Shown in pieces: positions 32,160 to 44,805 of a DNA stretch of 64,000 nucleotides. The position numbers were made by a program, and so were the translations under genes. Position 1 is the stretch's first letter, and each line of letters begins with the position of its first letter. The stretch covers positions 35,344,117 through 35,408,116 of the forward strand of contig CM054113.1 in assembly GCA_028673005.1 (NCBI GenBank), in the 5' to 3' direction. The notes below the pieces were generated by a model, which was not told the DNA's origin, ran no database searches, and saw only the letters and a program-made list of their open reading frames with translations. The DNA comes from Tanypteryx hageni. Lineage: Eukaryota; Arthropoda; Insecta; Odonata; Petaluridae.

Positions 32160-35100
32160 ATTTGTTGCAACCGTTAAATATTGGGTTTAGAAATGAAATA
32201 TGACACCATATAAATAAAATCCGTACATATACATAAATCAATTAATGGCATTGAGATGAATTTAAGATAAAGTTTTGGTTGATAAATAAAACGCAAGAAA
32301 CTTTTCTTAGTATTAAAAAACATACTAAAGGGCGTAATCAAGAATCTTTCTCTTCCGTTTAACCATTTACGTATTATGATAGGAGTCTTAATATCCAATG
32401 TAAAATTCACGCTCCAAAGGCTTTTATTAGTCAGAACTTAACTCTATCTTGATGAGATAACACTTCCAAAATTGTTTTTATAAAATCGTGCTCTGGTGTG
32501 AAGAAATGCTTCCATTGTTGAAATTTGCATGTTTAGTGAGGGTAAAACTTACCATCACATGTCAAGTCCATGAAAATAAACTCTCTCCAGGGATAAATAT
32601 TAAATAAAGATCAAATGAGAGATTTTCACATTATGCGGGGCCATACTTATCAGGAAGAGGGCGCTGCTCGGATATAATCACCCAGGAGGAAAAATTAACA
32701 GTATTTCGTTTGGATTTTATCCATTTTTCTTTTTTTAAATCTCTGACGGAGAAAATGAATACCTTTTGGCGGAGTTATTAATCAAGATTGAAAAATACGT
32801 TTAAATTTGGTTTTCAGGTTCAAAATTTTAAATAAAATTATTTGTGATAAAACTGAATTTGGTTCTCAGACTGAAAATAATCTTTACAATTCTAACAAAT
32901 ATATAAAATCTCCTAGTTCCTGTAACACTAAACAGAAAAATCACTGTGATTTTATTACTAATTTGATGAGATGAATGGATCATAATTTTTGTTTTAATAT
33001 ATTTTATTAGAAATGATAAGAAGGGGGAGAGAATGAAATGCGAAATAATTTCCGGTCTGAAAAACCCAACACGGAAATTGCAATAACAAAAACAATTTGA
33101 ACGATAATAATTTAGCTATTAGTGAGAGAATAAAATGCTATGAATTCTATGGAAATGTGTAAATATAGTAGTAGATATTTCCTGGGTGGCTGACATTTAT
33201 AACGGGATGGCACGAAATCCCATTTTGCACAACCTGTACTTAATTTCACGAAAAAGAAAACCAAAAAAATATCGGAGATTGTTACAATAAAAACACACGA
33301 AAAAATAATTTAACACCTAATCCATTAGTTCCGTAAGAATTATGTCATTCCGTTATATTCTATCATAGTAAAAAATGTATAAATGAAGAAAGAAGGAATT
33401 GATGACTTCATAGATCAAGATGATTACCGTTCTTATATTTTGCCAAATTTCGACGAAAAACAATTTTTTAAATTAAAATAATATTCATGCGTCCTAGTTC
33501 GCGTGTGAGAAAATGAAATTCAAAATGCAAACACCCAATATCTATAATATATGGCCGTGAAGGGGGGGGGGGCATTAACTATTCAAGAGATAACACCCAA
33601 GAATGGACAAACACGACTAAAGGATAAATATTCGAGTTATTCACGAATAATTTTTAATTTTAAAGATCGCGTGCCAGTCGCGTTAGATGCAAAAGAGAGC
33701 AAGGGGAACGCAGTCACGTGGTAAAGAAGTGAATTTAAAAAAGAGGGTAGAAAATTGGGCGCGGTCTACAAGAGAAGAATAATTTTTTGAAGTAGGCAAA
33801 AATTTGACAATGGACTAAAAAAAAAGTAAGGAATATAGAAAGATGTTTAAAAAGGCAGTGTAAGACAAGTATCGAGAGAGTGCGTGTCAGGGAAACAAAT
33901 TTTAAGGGAGAGATTATTATAAAAGCCGTACAAGGCAGCAGATCAGAGAAATCTTAGCTACTTCTTCATTCCATCAATGAAATCATTTTTATAAAGTAAA
34001 TAAAAATGTATTATATTTTTTACATTTTAGAGTTCCTGGTTATGTTTCCAAGAAAGGCAGAATAACTATCATTTGGTCCATATGGTGTTTGTAAAAGTCA
34101 TTTAGAGCTAGATACGATAGCGATCCTAGAGCTTCAATATCGCTTTCAACAAATACTGTTGTAGAACAATAATTATTTCGCATATGTATTCCCTAAAATG
34201 ATAGAAATTTCTAAATATCCATTGAAACGCGAGCTATTTGCTCTTTTGTGTGCAAACACAATGATTAGTGACAAAAGCGGTAGAACTGGGAGCGATATAT
34301 ATAGGAAGGTAAAATACATTAAAATGAGATGTAGTAGTGGCTGAAAATTTGAAAAGGAAATAAAGATGAATTCGAGAAAGAGAGAGAGAGAGAGAGTAGC
34401 AGAAGAAGTCATACAAATTGAAACAAAGTGAAAAGGGTAGAAAGGGAGAAATAGAAGAGTTATGGAGATAGTATAAAAAGTAAGAAACGGTTCAACGGAG
34501 CATTTGCTCCCTTATTTCCTTTTCACTTCTCTCTCCCTCCCTCCCTCGACACACCTCACATACGCACACATAAGTGGTCACACATACACTAACAAACAAA
34601 CTTCAGCCCACGTATTATACACAGGCTCGTGAGGGAAGGGTTTACTTTGTCCCACGTGATGCCACCTAAAGTTGCGTTTCGCCCTTCTCTTTAGTCAGAG
34701 AGAGCGCGTTTACATGTCGCGATTCAGCGTTTTTCTGTTCTCGCTCACAGAGGGGGGAGGGAATTGTGGACCTTTTAATGGCTCGCGGGGGAGGGAGGGA
34801 GGGCGGCCCGTTTCCCCCATCCCTCCCGTGTAAATCGTCCTGCAGTTTCAAGAGAGGAAAAATAACGCTTTGGTAACAGGCATGGACGATAGAGATTCGA
34901 ATTGTTTCGGGCATTGCAGGAGGGCGGTCCAAACTTACATCAAATTGTAATATAAAAAAACCCTATTAATTTCATCAAAGGAATCGATACCCTCGCTAGG
35001 GATATAGTGTTCCATTTCCTTGATAAACAATCAAAGATTCGAGCGGAAAAAACCGCATCGATTACATACTAGGAAATAATTTATGCACGGATTTCTGCAA

Positions 35101-35979
35101 AGTTTAAAAAAAAAAATATTTTAAATGTATCACTGAGATGAAATGTAGTTCGCTGAAAATCTTTGACGGTGACGATCGATCAATGGTGGATACAAAGGGA
35201 GGAAATAAGGTAATTACTCTCGCATAATGGAGATGATCAATCTTCATAAAAATATGATCTCAGTTGATTTATTTTATATATAGGCATTCTGGAAATATTT
35301 TGCATATATCTAAGCAGGGTATAATATATCCTATATGTCTATTATGTGTATCTATATCTATTGAGACGGTATTATTTTACAAGTAGTATATGTTAATTCC
35401 TGAACACATTTTTGGAATTAACCTCAAACGCGCAACCATTGGATAGAAACATCAATTAAAAGTTCATGGTACAAAATGCAGGGCAGTTTTTTATTCGAGA
35501 ACCATAAAAAATAAAATACCTCAAGATTTAAACCATATAAAAACTTAAATATTTTTGAATTTTAAAGATTCTCAAAAGGAATTATATCCTTATTCTGTTT
35601 GACCGTCCGTCTGTCCGTCCGTTGGCCTGCTGGAACGCTCTATAGAAATCCCCATCAGAAAAAACTTAAAAATACCTTTTCTTCATTTGCAAAATTAAAT
35701 TAGAAGTAATTAACCTACGTTCTTTTGATGGGGACCATATTAAAGAAAAATAAACACACTTTTATTCTTATCGTTGACTTTTGCCTTTGGTTCGAAATTG
35801 CTCAAGTTAAACGTTTAAATCACATTTATTGGAAAATTTTAAGCTTTTTAAAGATATATTGTCTTGCCGACCGTGTCATTGTTAAACCTCGAGATTGTAT
35901 TGTTGTCCTTATACTATATGCGTAAGGAGAGTGTGTTTTGAATGCTTTAGTACGAGAGAGAGAAGGCGCACGAATTATT
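32160..35979. other. 3.8 kb without recognised genes
   Basis: This is AT-rich and contains a poly-G run (33558-33571). It has GAGA repeats near 34378-34397 and a GC-richer patch at 34630-34930. A CGTCCGTCTGTCCGTCCG tract near 35604-35622 recalls the tracts inside the hairpin-ended elements, but ends could not be defined. Confidence 0.45.
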
Positions 35980-36588
35980 ACTTTCTCCATATACGTAATA
36001 TGAGAAAGTATTGTTTTCATGAAAAAAATCGAACTCTAGATTTCAACGGTAATACATGTTTTAAGGTTCCCTGAACACGTTCTGATTAGTTTCGTGATGA
36101 TGTCTGTGCGTCTGTCTGTCTGTGTGTCGGTCTGTATGTGATAGATTTTTGTGGGGGCTCTGACTCAAAAACTATTAATCAGATCAACGCCGAATTATAT
36201 ATTTAACATTTTCATAAAAGATCTGATTAGTTTTTGGTAAAAATCGGTCGACCGGAAGTGGGTCTCTTTATTCTTGTCACATCCGTTATTTTGAAATATT
36301 TGCTTTAATATTTGATAAATGTGAAAATGTATTAGAATAAATAGGAAATTTTATTTGCTACAACCTTCGTTTGATACATTTTACCATATAATGCATTCTA
36401 AAAGGGATATCTTATATTTTTAGCTGCCACCACCACGCCACCTACCGAAGACTATTCTTAACAATTGACGCTTAGTTACATCTTAGTATCGCTCCTTTTT
36501 CTTTTCTTAATTGTCAACCGGAAGTAAATATTGACAACGATCCCAGAGCTAACAACTAGTAATTTGCCATATAAATATGGAGAAAGTC
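35980..36588 (+). mobile_element. ACTTTCTCCATA-ended element, most complete copy, 609 bp
   Basis: The left end is ACTTTCTCCATATACG (35980-), which folds on TATGAGAAAGT. The right end is CCATATAAATATGGAGAAAGT (to 36588), also a hairpin. The two termini are inverted. Inside are GATGATGTCTGTGCGTCTGTCTGTCTGTG (36099-), a CTCAAAAACTATTAATCAGATCAACG block, AAATCGGTCGACCGGAAGTG, and TTAGCTGCCACCACCACGCCACC. There is no ORF. This copy defines the ends used to recognise the others. Confidence 0.72.
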
Positions 36589-37899
36589 ATGTGTTGCCCA
36601 CATCAGTTTATTATAGTTATTTTCATAGTTTTTTGCAGTGCACCTTATAATTAACCGAAGTTATAAATTCACATCGCATATATGAATCACGCAAAAAGTC
36701 ATTCCTTGACATGCAGACCTTTTTCGTTTACATTTTTAAATATTTCAAGCAAGAGGTATTTAACCACTTCCCAGACTTCCCTTAGTTATGCGAAGAGAAG
36801 AATTTAAATCTCATTCGTAAATCTCCAAAAATTACGTTTTAATACGATTTTTTCATGTTTTCACGCATTTTGTTTATATTGGGCCACTGTAGTCCCCATT
36901 GTTGAATTCTATTTTAGGCCTCATAATAAATGTACCAATTTAGTGCTTTAACACGGGTCTGACTTTTATGTATGGGTATAAATTATTTACTGAATCTATT
37001 AAGTAATTAGAGGGAAGGAAGGAGAAAAGAATGGGAATGAGCAGAAACTGAGTAAGAGGAAGATGACGTAGCTTCTGTAAAGGACTAAAAGGAGCTTCAG
37101 TACAAAAATAACATAAATAAATTATAATTTATTATAAAAAATGTTATACTACTGAATCATGCGCCATTGCCAAATGGTGGAAAATCATAAAACTAAATGT
37201 AGGTCCCGTACTTTTAATTGGATTTTTAAAACTGATAATACAGCACATATTTCGAACCGAATTTTAAAAAGGATTGAAAAATTGACATTTTATGACTTTT
37301 ATTTAAATTTCTTTAACTACAGTGATTTTTCTGAAAAAATTTTTAAAACTAATATAGTTAAAAGAAATGTGTGATCTTAAAATTTAGTTAAAACTCATTG
37401 CAGTTCATGTATTTAGTCAATAGTAAGTAAGTTATGATACAATTTCCCTTGATGGTAAATTGACAGTTCGTTCACATTTTACCCTGTTTTTTACGAGTTA
37501 ATAAGAGTAAAATAATTCATTAATTAAGTTAAGTTCTATATGTTTTAAATAACTTATAATTTGATCAAATATTTCAAGTAAATTTCAGCTACTTCTTTAT
37601 GCATTACGTCTTATTATTTCGATTTTCCCCTTATTCTCAGCAAATATTTGGATAATAATTTGGCCTCTCTATTAATAATTACTTAAACAGTATAATTAAA
37701 ACAAATATAACTTTAAAAAACAATGATTACAATGTGCATGCAAGCCAAACCGGATCATAGCATGTCTTACTGATTTTTCATATCGAAATCATTTGTATTT
37801 GCGATACTTTTATGATAATCCCGTCATATTTGAAGCGCAATTACGCCAGTGATTTAATAAAATATCGAATAAAATTATGAAAGTGAACGCCACCATGCT
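36589..37899. other. No gene recognised
   Basis: AT-rich; nothing supported. Confidence 0.5.
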
Positions 37900-38105
37900 G
37901 GATACATAAACGTAATCTCCGTGGCATGCTTTCCCACACGGATTGCGGCATTTCTTACAGATATTCACAATTGCATCCCTAGTCCTTGCCATTAGTTCAT
38001 CAAGAGCATGGGGAATTGTAATTCTTGTTTTGGAAATGTATACTTTTTCTATGTATAGTCAAAGAAAATAATCAGGAGATGTCAGATCTGAGAATCGAGG
38101 TGGTC
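37900..38105 (-). pseudogene. mariner/IS630-type transposase C-terminus, one stop
   Basis: A single minus-strand frame reads SDLTSPDYFL-stop-LYIEKVYISKTR, then ITIPHALDELMARTRDAI and KKCRNPCGKACHGDYVYV. Known: mariner-type transposases have SPDLxPxDYFLWGYLKxxVY around the third catalytic Asp, then a RIRxCxxxxGGH-like tail. The Asp of PDYFL is kept. The Trp position is TGA (38059-38061). The N-terminal catalytic parts were not found upstream. It is a different element from the MITE at 29025. Confidence 0.6.
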
Positions 38106-39994
38106 ACCATAACTTGGAAACAATACGGTTCCAAAGAATAGGAAAAGGTTATTTAATGATATACCATGTTGTGGGTCTTAGCTCTATCCTCTTGAAATCA
38201 ACCTTGGAAAATTTCATCCTCAATTAAGTATACTATTCTTTATTTTCGTCATTACACTGTAGCGATTTCGCAGATGTTACATTTAAGGAAGAGTGAGATA
38301 GAGAGAGGTGGATAAAAGAGGGGGAGAAAAATGGGGATGGGAGTGAAGGAGAAGGGAGGAGAAAGCAGGTAGAGAGGGAGAGGGGAGAAGGTAGTGACGG
38401 TGGTGGTTCCCCATACTCTTGATTAACTAAAAGCAAGAATAGGGGATGCTATTGTGAGTGTCTTTGAAGAAATGATAAATTCTGTTTCGGAAAACATTGT
38501 GCGGAAAGCGCGTTTATGTATCCAGCATGGTGGTGTTCGCATTTTTCATTTTATTCGAAATTTTTTTAAATAAACATTTTTGTGTACCACCAAACTTTAA
38601 TCGCAAAATTTTTCAAGTCTCCCTCTGATTTATATCTTGATATATTGTTATTTTTTATAGTTCTCAAATAAAAAATACAAAAATGACAAAGTAAATGGCA
38701 TAGTGGATAGCGCGACGACCTTCGGATCCATTTTTGCCGGGTAAAATCTAATTTGTGAAACTTTTTCTCTGATATTTTCTTTTCATTTCCTTACTAGGGG
38801 TTATTCCTTTACAAAAATATTATTTAGGATAAGAACTTTTTGGGGGATGAAAAGTTAAAAAAAAACAGTCGTGATGCCATATGAATATATTTTAATGACA
38901 GAACGTTGTCGACTAATTACAAAAAGTATTCAGGAAGTTAACGTTTATTACTCGCTCGCAAAAGCTCATTCAAACCCTAAAGTGAATACTTGCAGCCTCA
39001 CCTTGTTAACAAAAGAAAACAATCCATTTTGCTGAATATATACTCCAGTGTGATCATATCGCTATTATATATTTTTAAATACATTAAAGTACCCTATCTT
39101 AATTATAATTTTATCCAAATTGTGAAAATATAAATTAACGTGGAATCGAATCTTTGCTGCTGCAATGGGAGATGATTAGCTTAGGAAATGAGAGGGAAAC
39201 ATCAAGGACTAGATAATAAATTTATTGGAAAAAAAACGTAATGAGTATCTTAATTAACAACGAAGAAGTTTATTTTTCAAACTTTATCAATTTTAGATCT
39301 CTAAATTTGATCAAAACGAGCAATAAAATTAAGTAAAATATTTTTTTGCCTCGAGACCACTATCTTTTTCTCAATAAAAACGGTTTATTCGCATAATTTT
39401 TCTTTGGAACAATAAAACGCCTAAATTAACAATATGCATTACGTAAAGCTCGTAAATACAATAAATCATAACAATCACAATATCTGAAAACGAACACAAA
39501 ATTTCATTAAATTATTCCGGCTCAGACACGCCGTAGAATTGGAACAAAGGGCAATACTCTTTCATGGTTTACTGGGATCGGAAACCGTGTCGAGTAAGGT
39601 TTACACTACAGTGTTGGAAGCCTCGCATTGAGTTCATCACGATCTCGCAGCGAGAAAGTGGATCTATTATGCTTCACGGCGGTGTTCCAGCGGAGCGGGC
39701 AAAGACAGGTATGGTAAAAAAAGCAAGGATAATAGTGGCTGGAGAAAGGGGTGGAAAAAATACGAAGGCGTAGGAGAGTATAGAATGTGTGGAAGAGTAG
39801 GCGGAAGAGTCACGGGCGGCGATGAAGTGCGGACCAATAGGGGGCGGGGGGACACGGGTAATGGAATCACTCTGCTCCATTAGCCTCTCCTGTAAGGCCG
39901 AAGGGAGAGGGAGACGGATGCGGTTCGGAAAACCAACCTTGCCCCTCCTCCTTGCCATCTCCTCCTTGCGACCCAAAACGCTTCCTTTCCGGTA
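38106..39994. other. No gene recognised
   Basis: It includes a purine-rich patch (38285-38400) and a GC-richer patch (39540-39970) with unassignable ORFs. Confidence 0.45.
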
Positions 39995-40522
39995 AGGATA
40001 TGCGTAGTAATATCAACAGAAGATCAATCCCTGCAAATGACTAAGAAAGCCGCAGTTCGGCTAAAACACTTGGTGTTGGTAATACCCATAGCAAGTTATA
40101 AAGATAGACAACACATAGCGGGCTACATATCATGGGTATGATTTTTATTTAAGTTACGTTTGTTTTTGGTAAGGGATGTGTTTGCTGGGAATAATGAATG
40201 GATAAAATTTGTATAAACTAATATTGATTTAGAGGCCAAATTGGCCATGGGAGAACTGCAAGAAAGTATTAATGTATATGTGGATGCAACAGGCAACACA
40301 ATGGCGGTTGTTATTCCAACACATAATGTGGTTAAAGCATATTATATTTATCGGCAATTTCCGATAGCATTAACAGAAGCCCTAGCGGCGCTTATTGGAT
40401 TGTTTATTATACAAGGCTTGTACCCTAAGGGTAAAAGAAAAATTTGTTTATTTACGGATAATCTTCAAGTAATGTATTCATTTAAAAAGGAAAAGGAGAA
40501 TTATTTAGGTATAATATTGTAA
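39995..40522 (+). pseudogene. Reverse-transcriptase thumb plus RNase H-like remnant of an unidentified retroelement
   Basis: One plus-strand frame runs to TAA at 40520-40522 with two internal stops (TGA 40139-40141, TAA 40214-40216). Upstream of the first stop it reads KDRQHIAGYISWV, as in the segment between RT and RNase H of many retroelements. The last 94 codons show an RNase H fold in order: strand VYVDATGNTMAVVI (Asp), helix ALTEALAALIGLF (Glu), strand KICLFTDNLQVMYSFKK (Asp). All three acidic positions are kept. The DAT...E...TDN pattern, and RNase H directly after a thumb, fits DIRS-like or hepadnavirus-like polymerases better than LINE or gypsy types. That assignment is inference. The RT palm itself was not found upstream. 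Confidence 0.5.
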
Positions 40523-40544
40523 GAAAACTTTTTGTATACTTTTT

Positions 40545-40745
40545 AATAAAGAATCGGGACAGTCAAGTCTCTTGATGCTACGTCCCTTCTGAGGCCAATC
40601 CGACCGACAGACCTTTCCGGGAGATCCAGCACTTGTAGACCGGAGCGGCCATATTTGCTTCGTCGGTTTATAAGGGTTGGACCGCCTGACTCGGGGCCAG
40701 TCGGTTGCGGAAGGATCTGGGAGGTGACGTAGCACCAAATAATAG
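40545..40745 (-). mobile_element. GC-rich block resembling an RTE 5' leader
   Basis: The minus strand carries CCCGGAAAGGTCTG, shared with the leaders of the two RTE copies (CCGGAAAGGTCTG). The whole 200-bp block stands out by GC content. It could be a fragment of another RTE family or a SINE built on one. The ORF in it is not convincing. Confidence 0.4.
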
Positions 40746-43700
40746 TAGTTAGTCATCGCGTTTTCTCGGCAGCACGTTTAAAAATTCGAACTTTTTGTTC
40801 TTAACACTTTAATAGAAAATAAAAAAACTTTTTAATCCACGAAAATGTATTGGACCTGGTTTCGTCGAAACACTCCATCCGCAAGATCAGAAAGGAAACT
40901 AGTCAAAACTAAAAGGTTTTTGTTGTAGGCTAACCTAGTGTGGTAGGGGTTTTTGTTCTCCCTTTTCTTCTAGCTGAGTTAAAAGTTCATTATGAGTGAA
41001 TGGGTTGCCACCTTTTCCCCCGTCTCGATCCGAATATTTCTAACTTGGACCCGAAGATCATCCAAAAAATTCGTTTTCTATTCATTTCTTGATTTAACAT
41101 TTGGAAGAAATATTACATTGATCATGACATCGATGAATTTTCCAAAATGTCACAAATTACTTGCAATAAATATTTTTATTGGATTTAATTTTTTTGAAAC
41201 ATTAAGCTGGATCATGATTCATAACGGACTGTTTTGAAAATAATGCATTTTAAAAATGTTTGTAGACATTGTCAATTGATTCTATAGAATCCATATAGTT
41301 TATTGTTTACTAAATAATTTACTAACGCATTTTTGGTCCAATCATGATTGGATGTCATGTATATTTGATGTGTCTGATTTTACTAATCTACTTCGTCGTA
41401 CAACTTGACCTCATCAACAATAACATTGACAGCTTCAGGGGGGATAAATTTTTTCATAGCACGTCATGAAACTGCTCCTACCTTAATGAAAATAAAATAA
41501 ATTTAATTAACATCATAAACATCATAATTTTAATTTCGTGTGTACGTTTAACACTCACCGACATAGGATTAACTCAATTGAAGTAAATCATTATTTGGAG
41601 TCGTATTTAAGGTTCAGTAGATTATTATACAAATGCGATATCACACAAAGGATCTATGAGGAACACGCACCTAAGTATTTGATTGATTGATATAAAATAT
41701 ATTACCTAAATTTTATATATTTGAAAAACCTCAGAATATGTTTTTAATTTTCTACTTTGTCCAACACTATTTATAATAACTTAAAAATTACATACATGTA
41801 AGCCAAGCAACAAGAAATAAATGCGATAAAGTTATTAATGAAATTAGAAAAATCTTTAATCCAGAATTATGTTATCATATTGATAAAAATAAAAATGCCT
41901 GTAACTCGCTTAGTATTCATCGCGTAATAAACAAAAACTAAAACCAAATTAAAGTTGCTTATACACACAAATTGTATGACATAATGAAGAACGATCTACT
42001 TTTGCACGGGAAGGGAAGTTTTTGTATTTTGAGAATAAGAAATGGAATTTAATATGGCAGGAGTTTTAAACCTGTTGTTTTGTTATAGATGGCCAGCATC
42101 CGCGCTAAGAGAACAATGTCTCAAGACTCTTATTAGTGAGTTAAAAAATCCAACATAAGACAACAACTTGCATAATTTTGTTTTCTATTCATTTTTTTTA
42201 TAAAGAGAAAAGAATGAATTTTAAAAGGTGTGTTTTACTCTTCCTAGCTTTCGAATCGATTTTGTCGGGATTTAAAATGTGTGCCTTACGTTAAATTGTC
42301 TGAACATTTAATGTTTCATTTCAAGTAATAATAATACGGAGATTATAGGAAAACGAGTATCGGTATCAATGATAAACCATAAGCACACAAATACTGTCAT
42401 GCTACAATGGTTAATTGAAATTATATTTTAAAACCAGTTATTATTTAACCTATGCCTGCTCAATATTAATCAATATATTTGGTTATAAATTGGATTTATA
42501 AAAACACCATTATGAAAATGCTTCCGCCAAAGTAATTAATAATCTTAATATTATTCATAAATATTCGAAATAATTCATCCTAATATTGATAAATATATCG
42601 CGTTTCTGCAATTCAAACCATGTTTATATTGTTTGTACATAACTAATGTAAATTATTGTGATATTCACTAAATTAATTTAACTTGAGAATTAATTCATAA
42701 CCGGTTATACCAATGTTGTAGTTTCCCAATATCGCAACTATTCAACATCGTAATATAGAATCGATGGAAAGCTAACCTTTACATTTGGTTCATAAACCTA
42801 TCACTGGACCATCAAAATAAATTTTCAAGCAAACGCATTTATATAATCTTGAAAATTAATCAATGCTACGATATCAGTATAGCCACTCAAAAGAAAATAA
42901 ATTTTTATATTGACGTGGGCAGATTCTTTAACCAACGTATTTCAGTCGAAATTCCTTCGCAAAGAAAGAATATGAAATGCACACGTTGTTGAATCAAACT
43001 GACGTAAAAGTGGAGGTGTGCGCGTTCTCACTCATTTTTACGAGATAATCGAGGTCAGGGAAAGATAATGAGATATAGAAATTTCAAAAATGTGGAAACC
43101 CTCTGGGAAAGGGAGAGAGACTCCGAAAGGCAGAGGCAATTAATGATTTTAAGGAAAACATAGATTGTAGCAAGGAGACATAGGGAATATTTGAATGCAA
43201 AGACTTTTTATGCCATGGCAACGACGAATGAGATAAGAAGATAAAAATTTGACTGGGAATTGCCTCAGGTATAAGCTCATGACGTATCGACATAAAATCA
43301 TGAATCACCCCGTACCTATACACGGATTCATTTTATATCATATAACTTCAAAAGATTAAAACTTAATTTTAAAGTAATTAACTATTAATCGTTAAGGGAT
43401 TTATAGGCATAACAAGTTAAATCGAGAAATTAATGTTTCAGATATTGAAAAAGAGCGAAAAATTATTTATTTATTGCACATGAATGTAATGTTAACGGTA
43501 AAATTATAAAAAAAACAATATAGAGAAATTTCATTTAAATTCTATTGAGAATTTCCTACATCAAACAACAAATGTGTGAGGGATAGTAAAACTGTGAGAT
43601 TCTCTTATACAAGCTATTCAAACAACAATCTGGCACTTTATCGATCGTGTAGATAATATTACAGAAATTTTCAAATGTGAAAATAACTGAATTAAAGAAA

Positions 43701-43810
43701 CTACACGTGGTATTAAAAAGGATAAAAGCGATGAAAGCCAGGTTTCTCCTATAATAATGAAACTTCTACCAATGTACATTTCGAGGCGATGAAGCAGCTA
43801 TGAAGGAGAG
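40746..43810. other. 3 kb of AT-rich DNA, no gene recognised
   Basis: No coding signal, repeat boundary or RNA gene was supported. Confidence 0.5.
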
Positions 43811-43821
43811 AAGATTAACAT
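43811..43821. repeat. Target-site duplication of RTE copy 2, left
   Basis: AAGATTAACAT is identical to 47146-47156. Confidence 0.85.
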
Positions 43822-43854
43822 CATCATCATCATGCTTCTGTCCGAAGACAGGTT

Positions 43855-44712
43855 TTAACTGAATCGCTGCCTCCATTTCTCTCTCTCCCTAGAAGCTTCA
43901 TTTATGCCTATAAAAGTATTATATCCCTGCTTTATATTATCTAATATTCCTATTCTTTTTCTCACTCTTTCTCTTCTTCCACTAATTTTTCCTTCTAAGA
44001 TCGTCCTTTGTAAACACTGTCTTCTCAATATGTGCCCTATCCAATTTGCTTTTCTTTTCCTGATTGTTTTTATTAGCATCCTATCTTCTCCCACCATTTC
44101 TAATACTTCTTCGTTTCTCTTCCTCTCTGTCCATTTCACTTTCATCATTCTTCTCCATACCCACATCTCAAAACTTTCTAAATATTTTTCCTCCTTTCTC
44201 CTTACCGTCCACGTCTCTGCACCATAACGAGCTATGCTCCATATGTAGCATTTTGCTAATTTCTTCCTTGTTTCTAAATTTATTTTCTTGCTTGTGAGAA
44301 GCTCCTTCTTCTCGTTAAATGCTGCTTTTGCCATTGCAATCCTACTTCTTATGTCCTGTGTACTACTACCATCCTGTGCTAAAATACTGACAAGATATTT
44401 CAAACTACTTACTTGTTCAAATTTTTGGCAATTTACCATTATATTTAATTCTTTATGTTCCTTTGAAATCACCATGACTTTCGTTTTTTCTGTATTGATC
44501 TTCATTCCATATTGTTGGCCAACCTCTACTAGTCTGTCTGTCATCCTCTGAAGCTCTTTCTCGCCTTCTGCTACTAAGCCCTGATCATCTGCGTATTTAA
44601 TGGTGGTAATACCTCCTATCTTAAATCCTTTCTCTTCCATCAACGCTTCTTCTGTTATTGTTTCTGCATAAATATTAAATATCGCTGGTGAAATAGGACA
44701 ACCCTGCCTCAC
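43855..44712 (-). pseudogene. RTE copy 2: RT palm (YADD), thumb and C-terminal domain
   Basis: The frame starts at RQGCPISPAIFNIYAETI. YADD is at 44584-44595 (IKYADDQGLVAEGE), then MKINTEKTKVMVIS and SSLKYLVSILAQDGS. The thumb follows, then the RTE-type C-terminal domain with ARYGAETWTVRRKE, MMKVKWTERKRNEEVLEM, RKANWIGHILRRQCL and REREKWRQR. It ends at TGA near 43855. Two stops just upstream (44806 and 44779) separate it from motif A. Confidence 0.9.
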
Positions 44713-44805
44713 TCCCCTCCCTATTGAAGTACTTTCTGTTTCTTCTCCTTCAACCCTGACTCTAATCTTTTGATCAAATTAAAGGTTTTTAAGCAGTCTT
44801 TTATC

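Noticed and set aside
34666..34932. 88-codon minus-strand ORF in a GC-richer patch, with GTAAGT just upstream
   Set aside because: The GTAAGT lies before the ORF rather than at its end, and no family is recognisable.
38690..38750. Possible tRNA-Arg-derived SINE head (ATAGTGGATAGCGCGACGACC with loop CTTCGGA)
   Set aside because: The A-box part is suggestive, but no B box can be found at the right distance.
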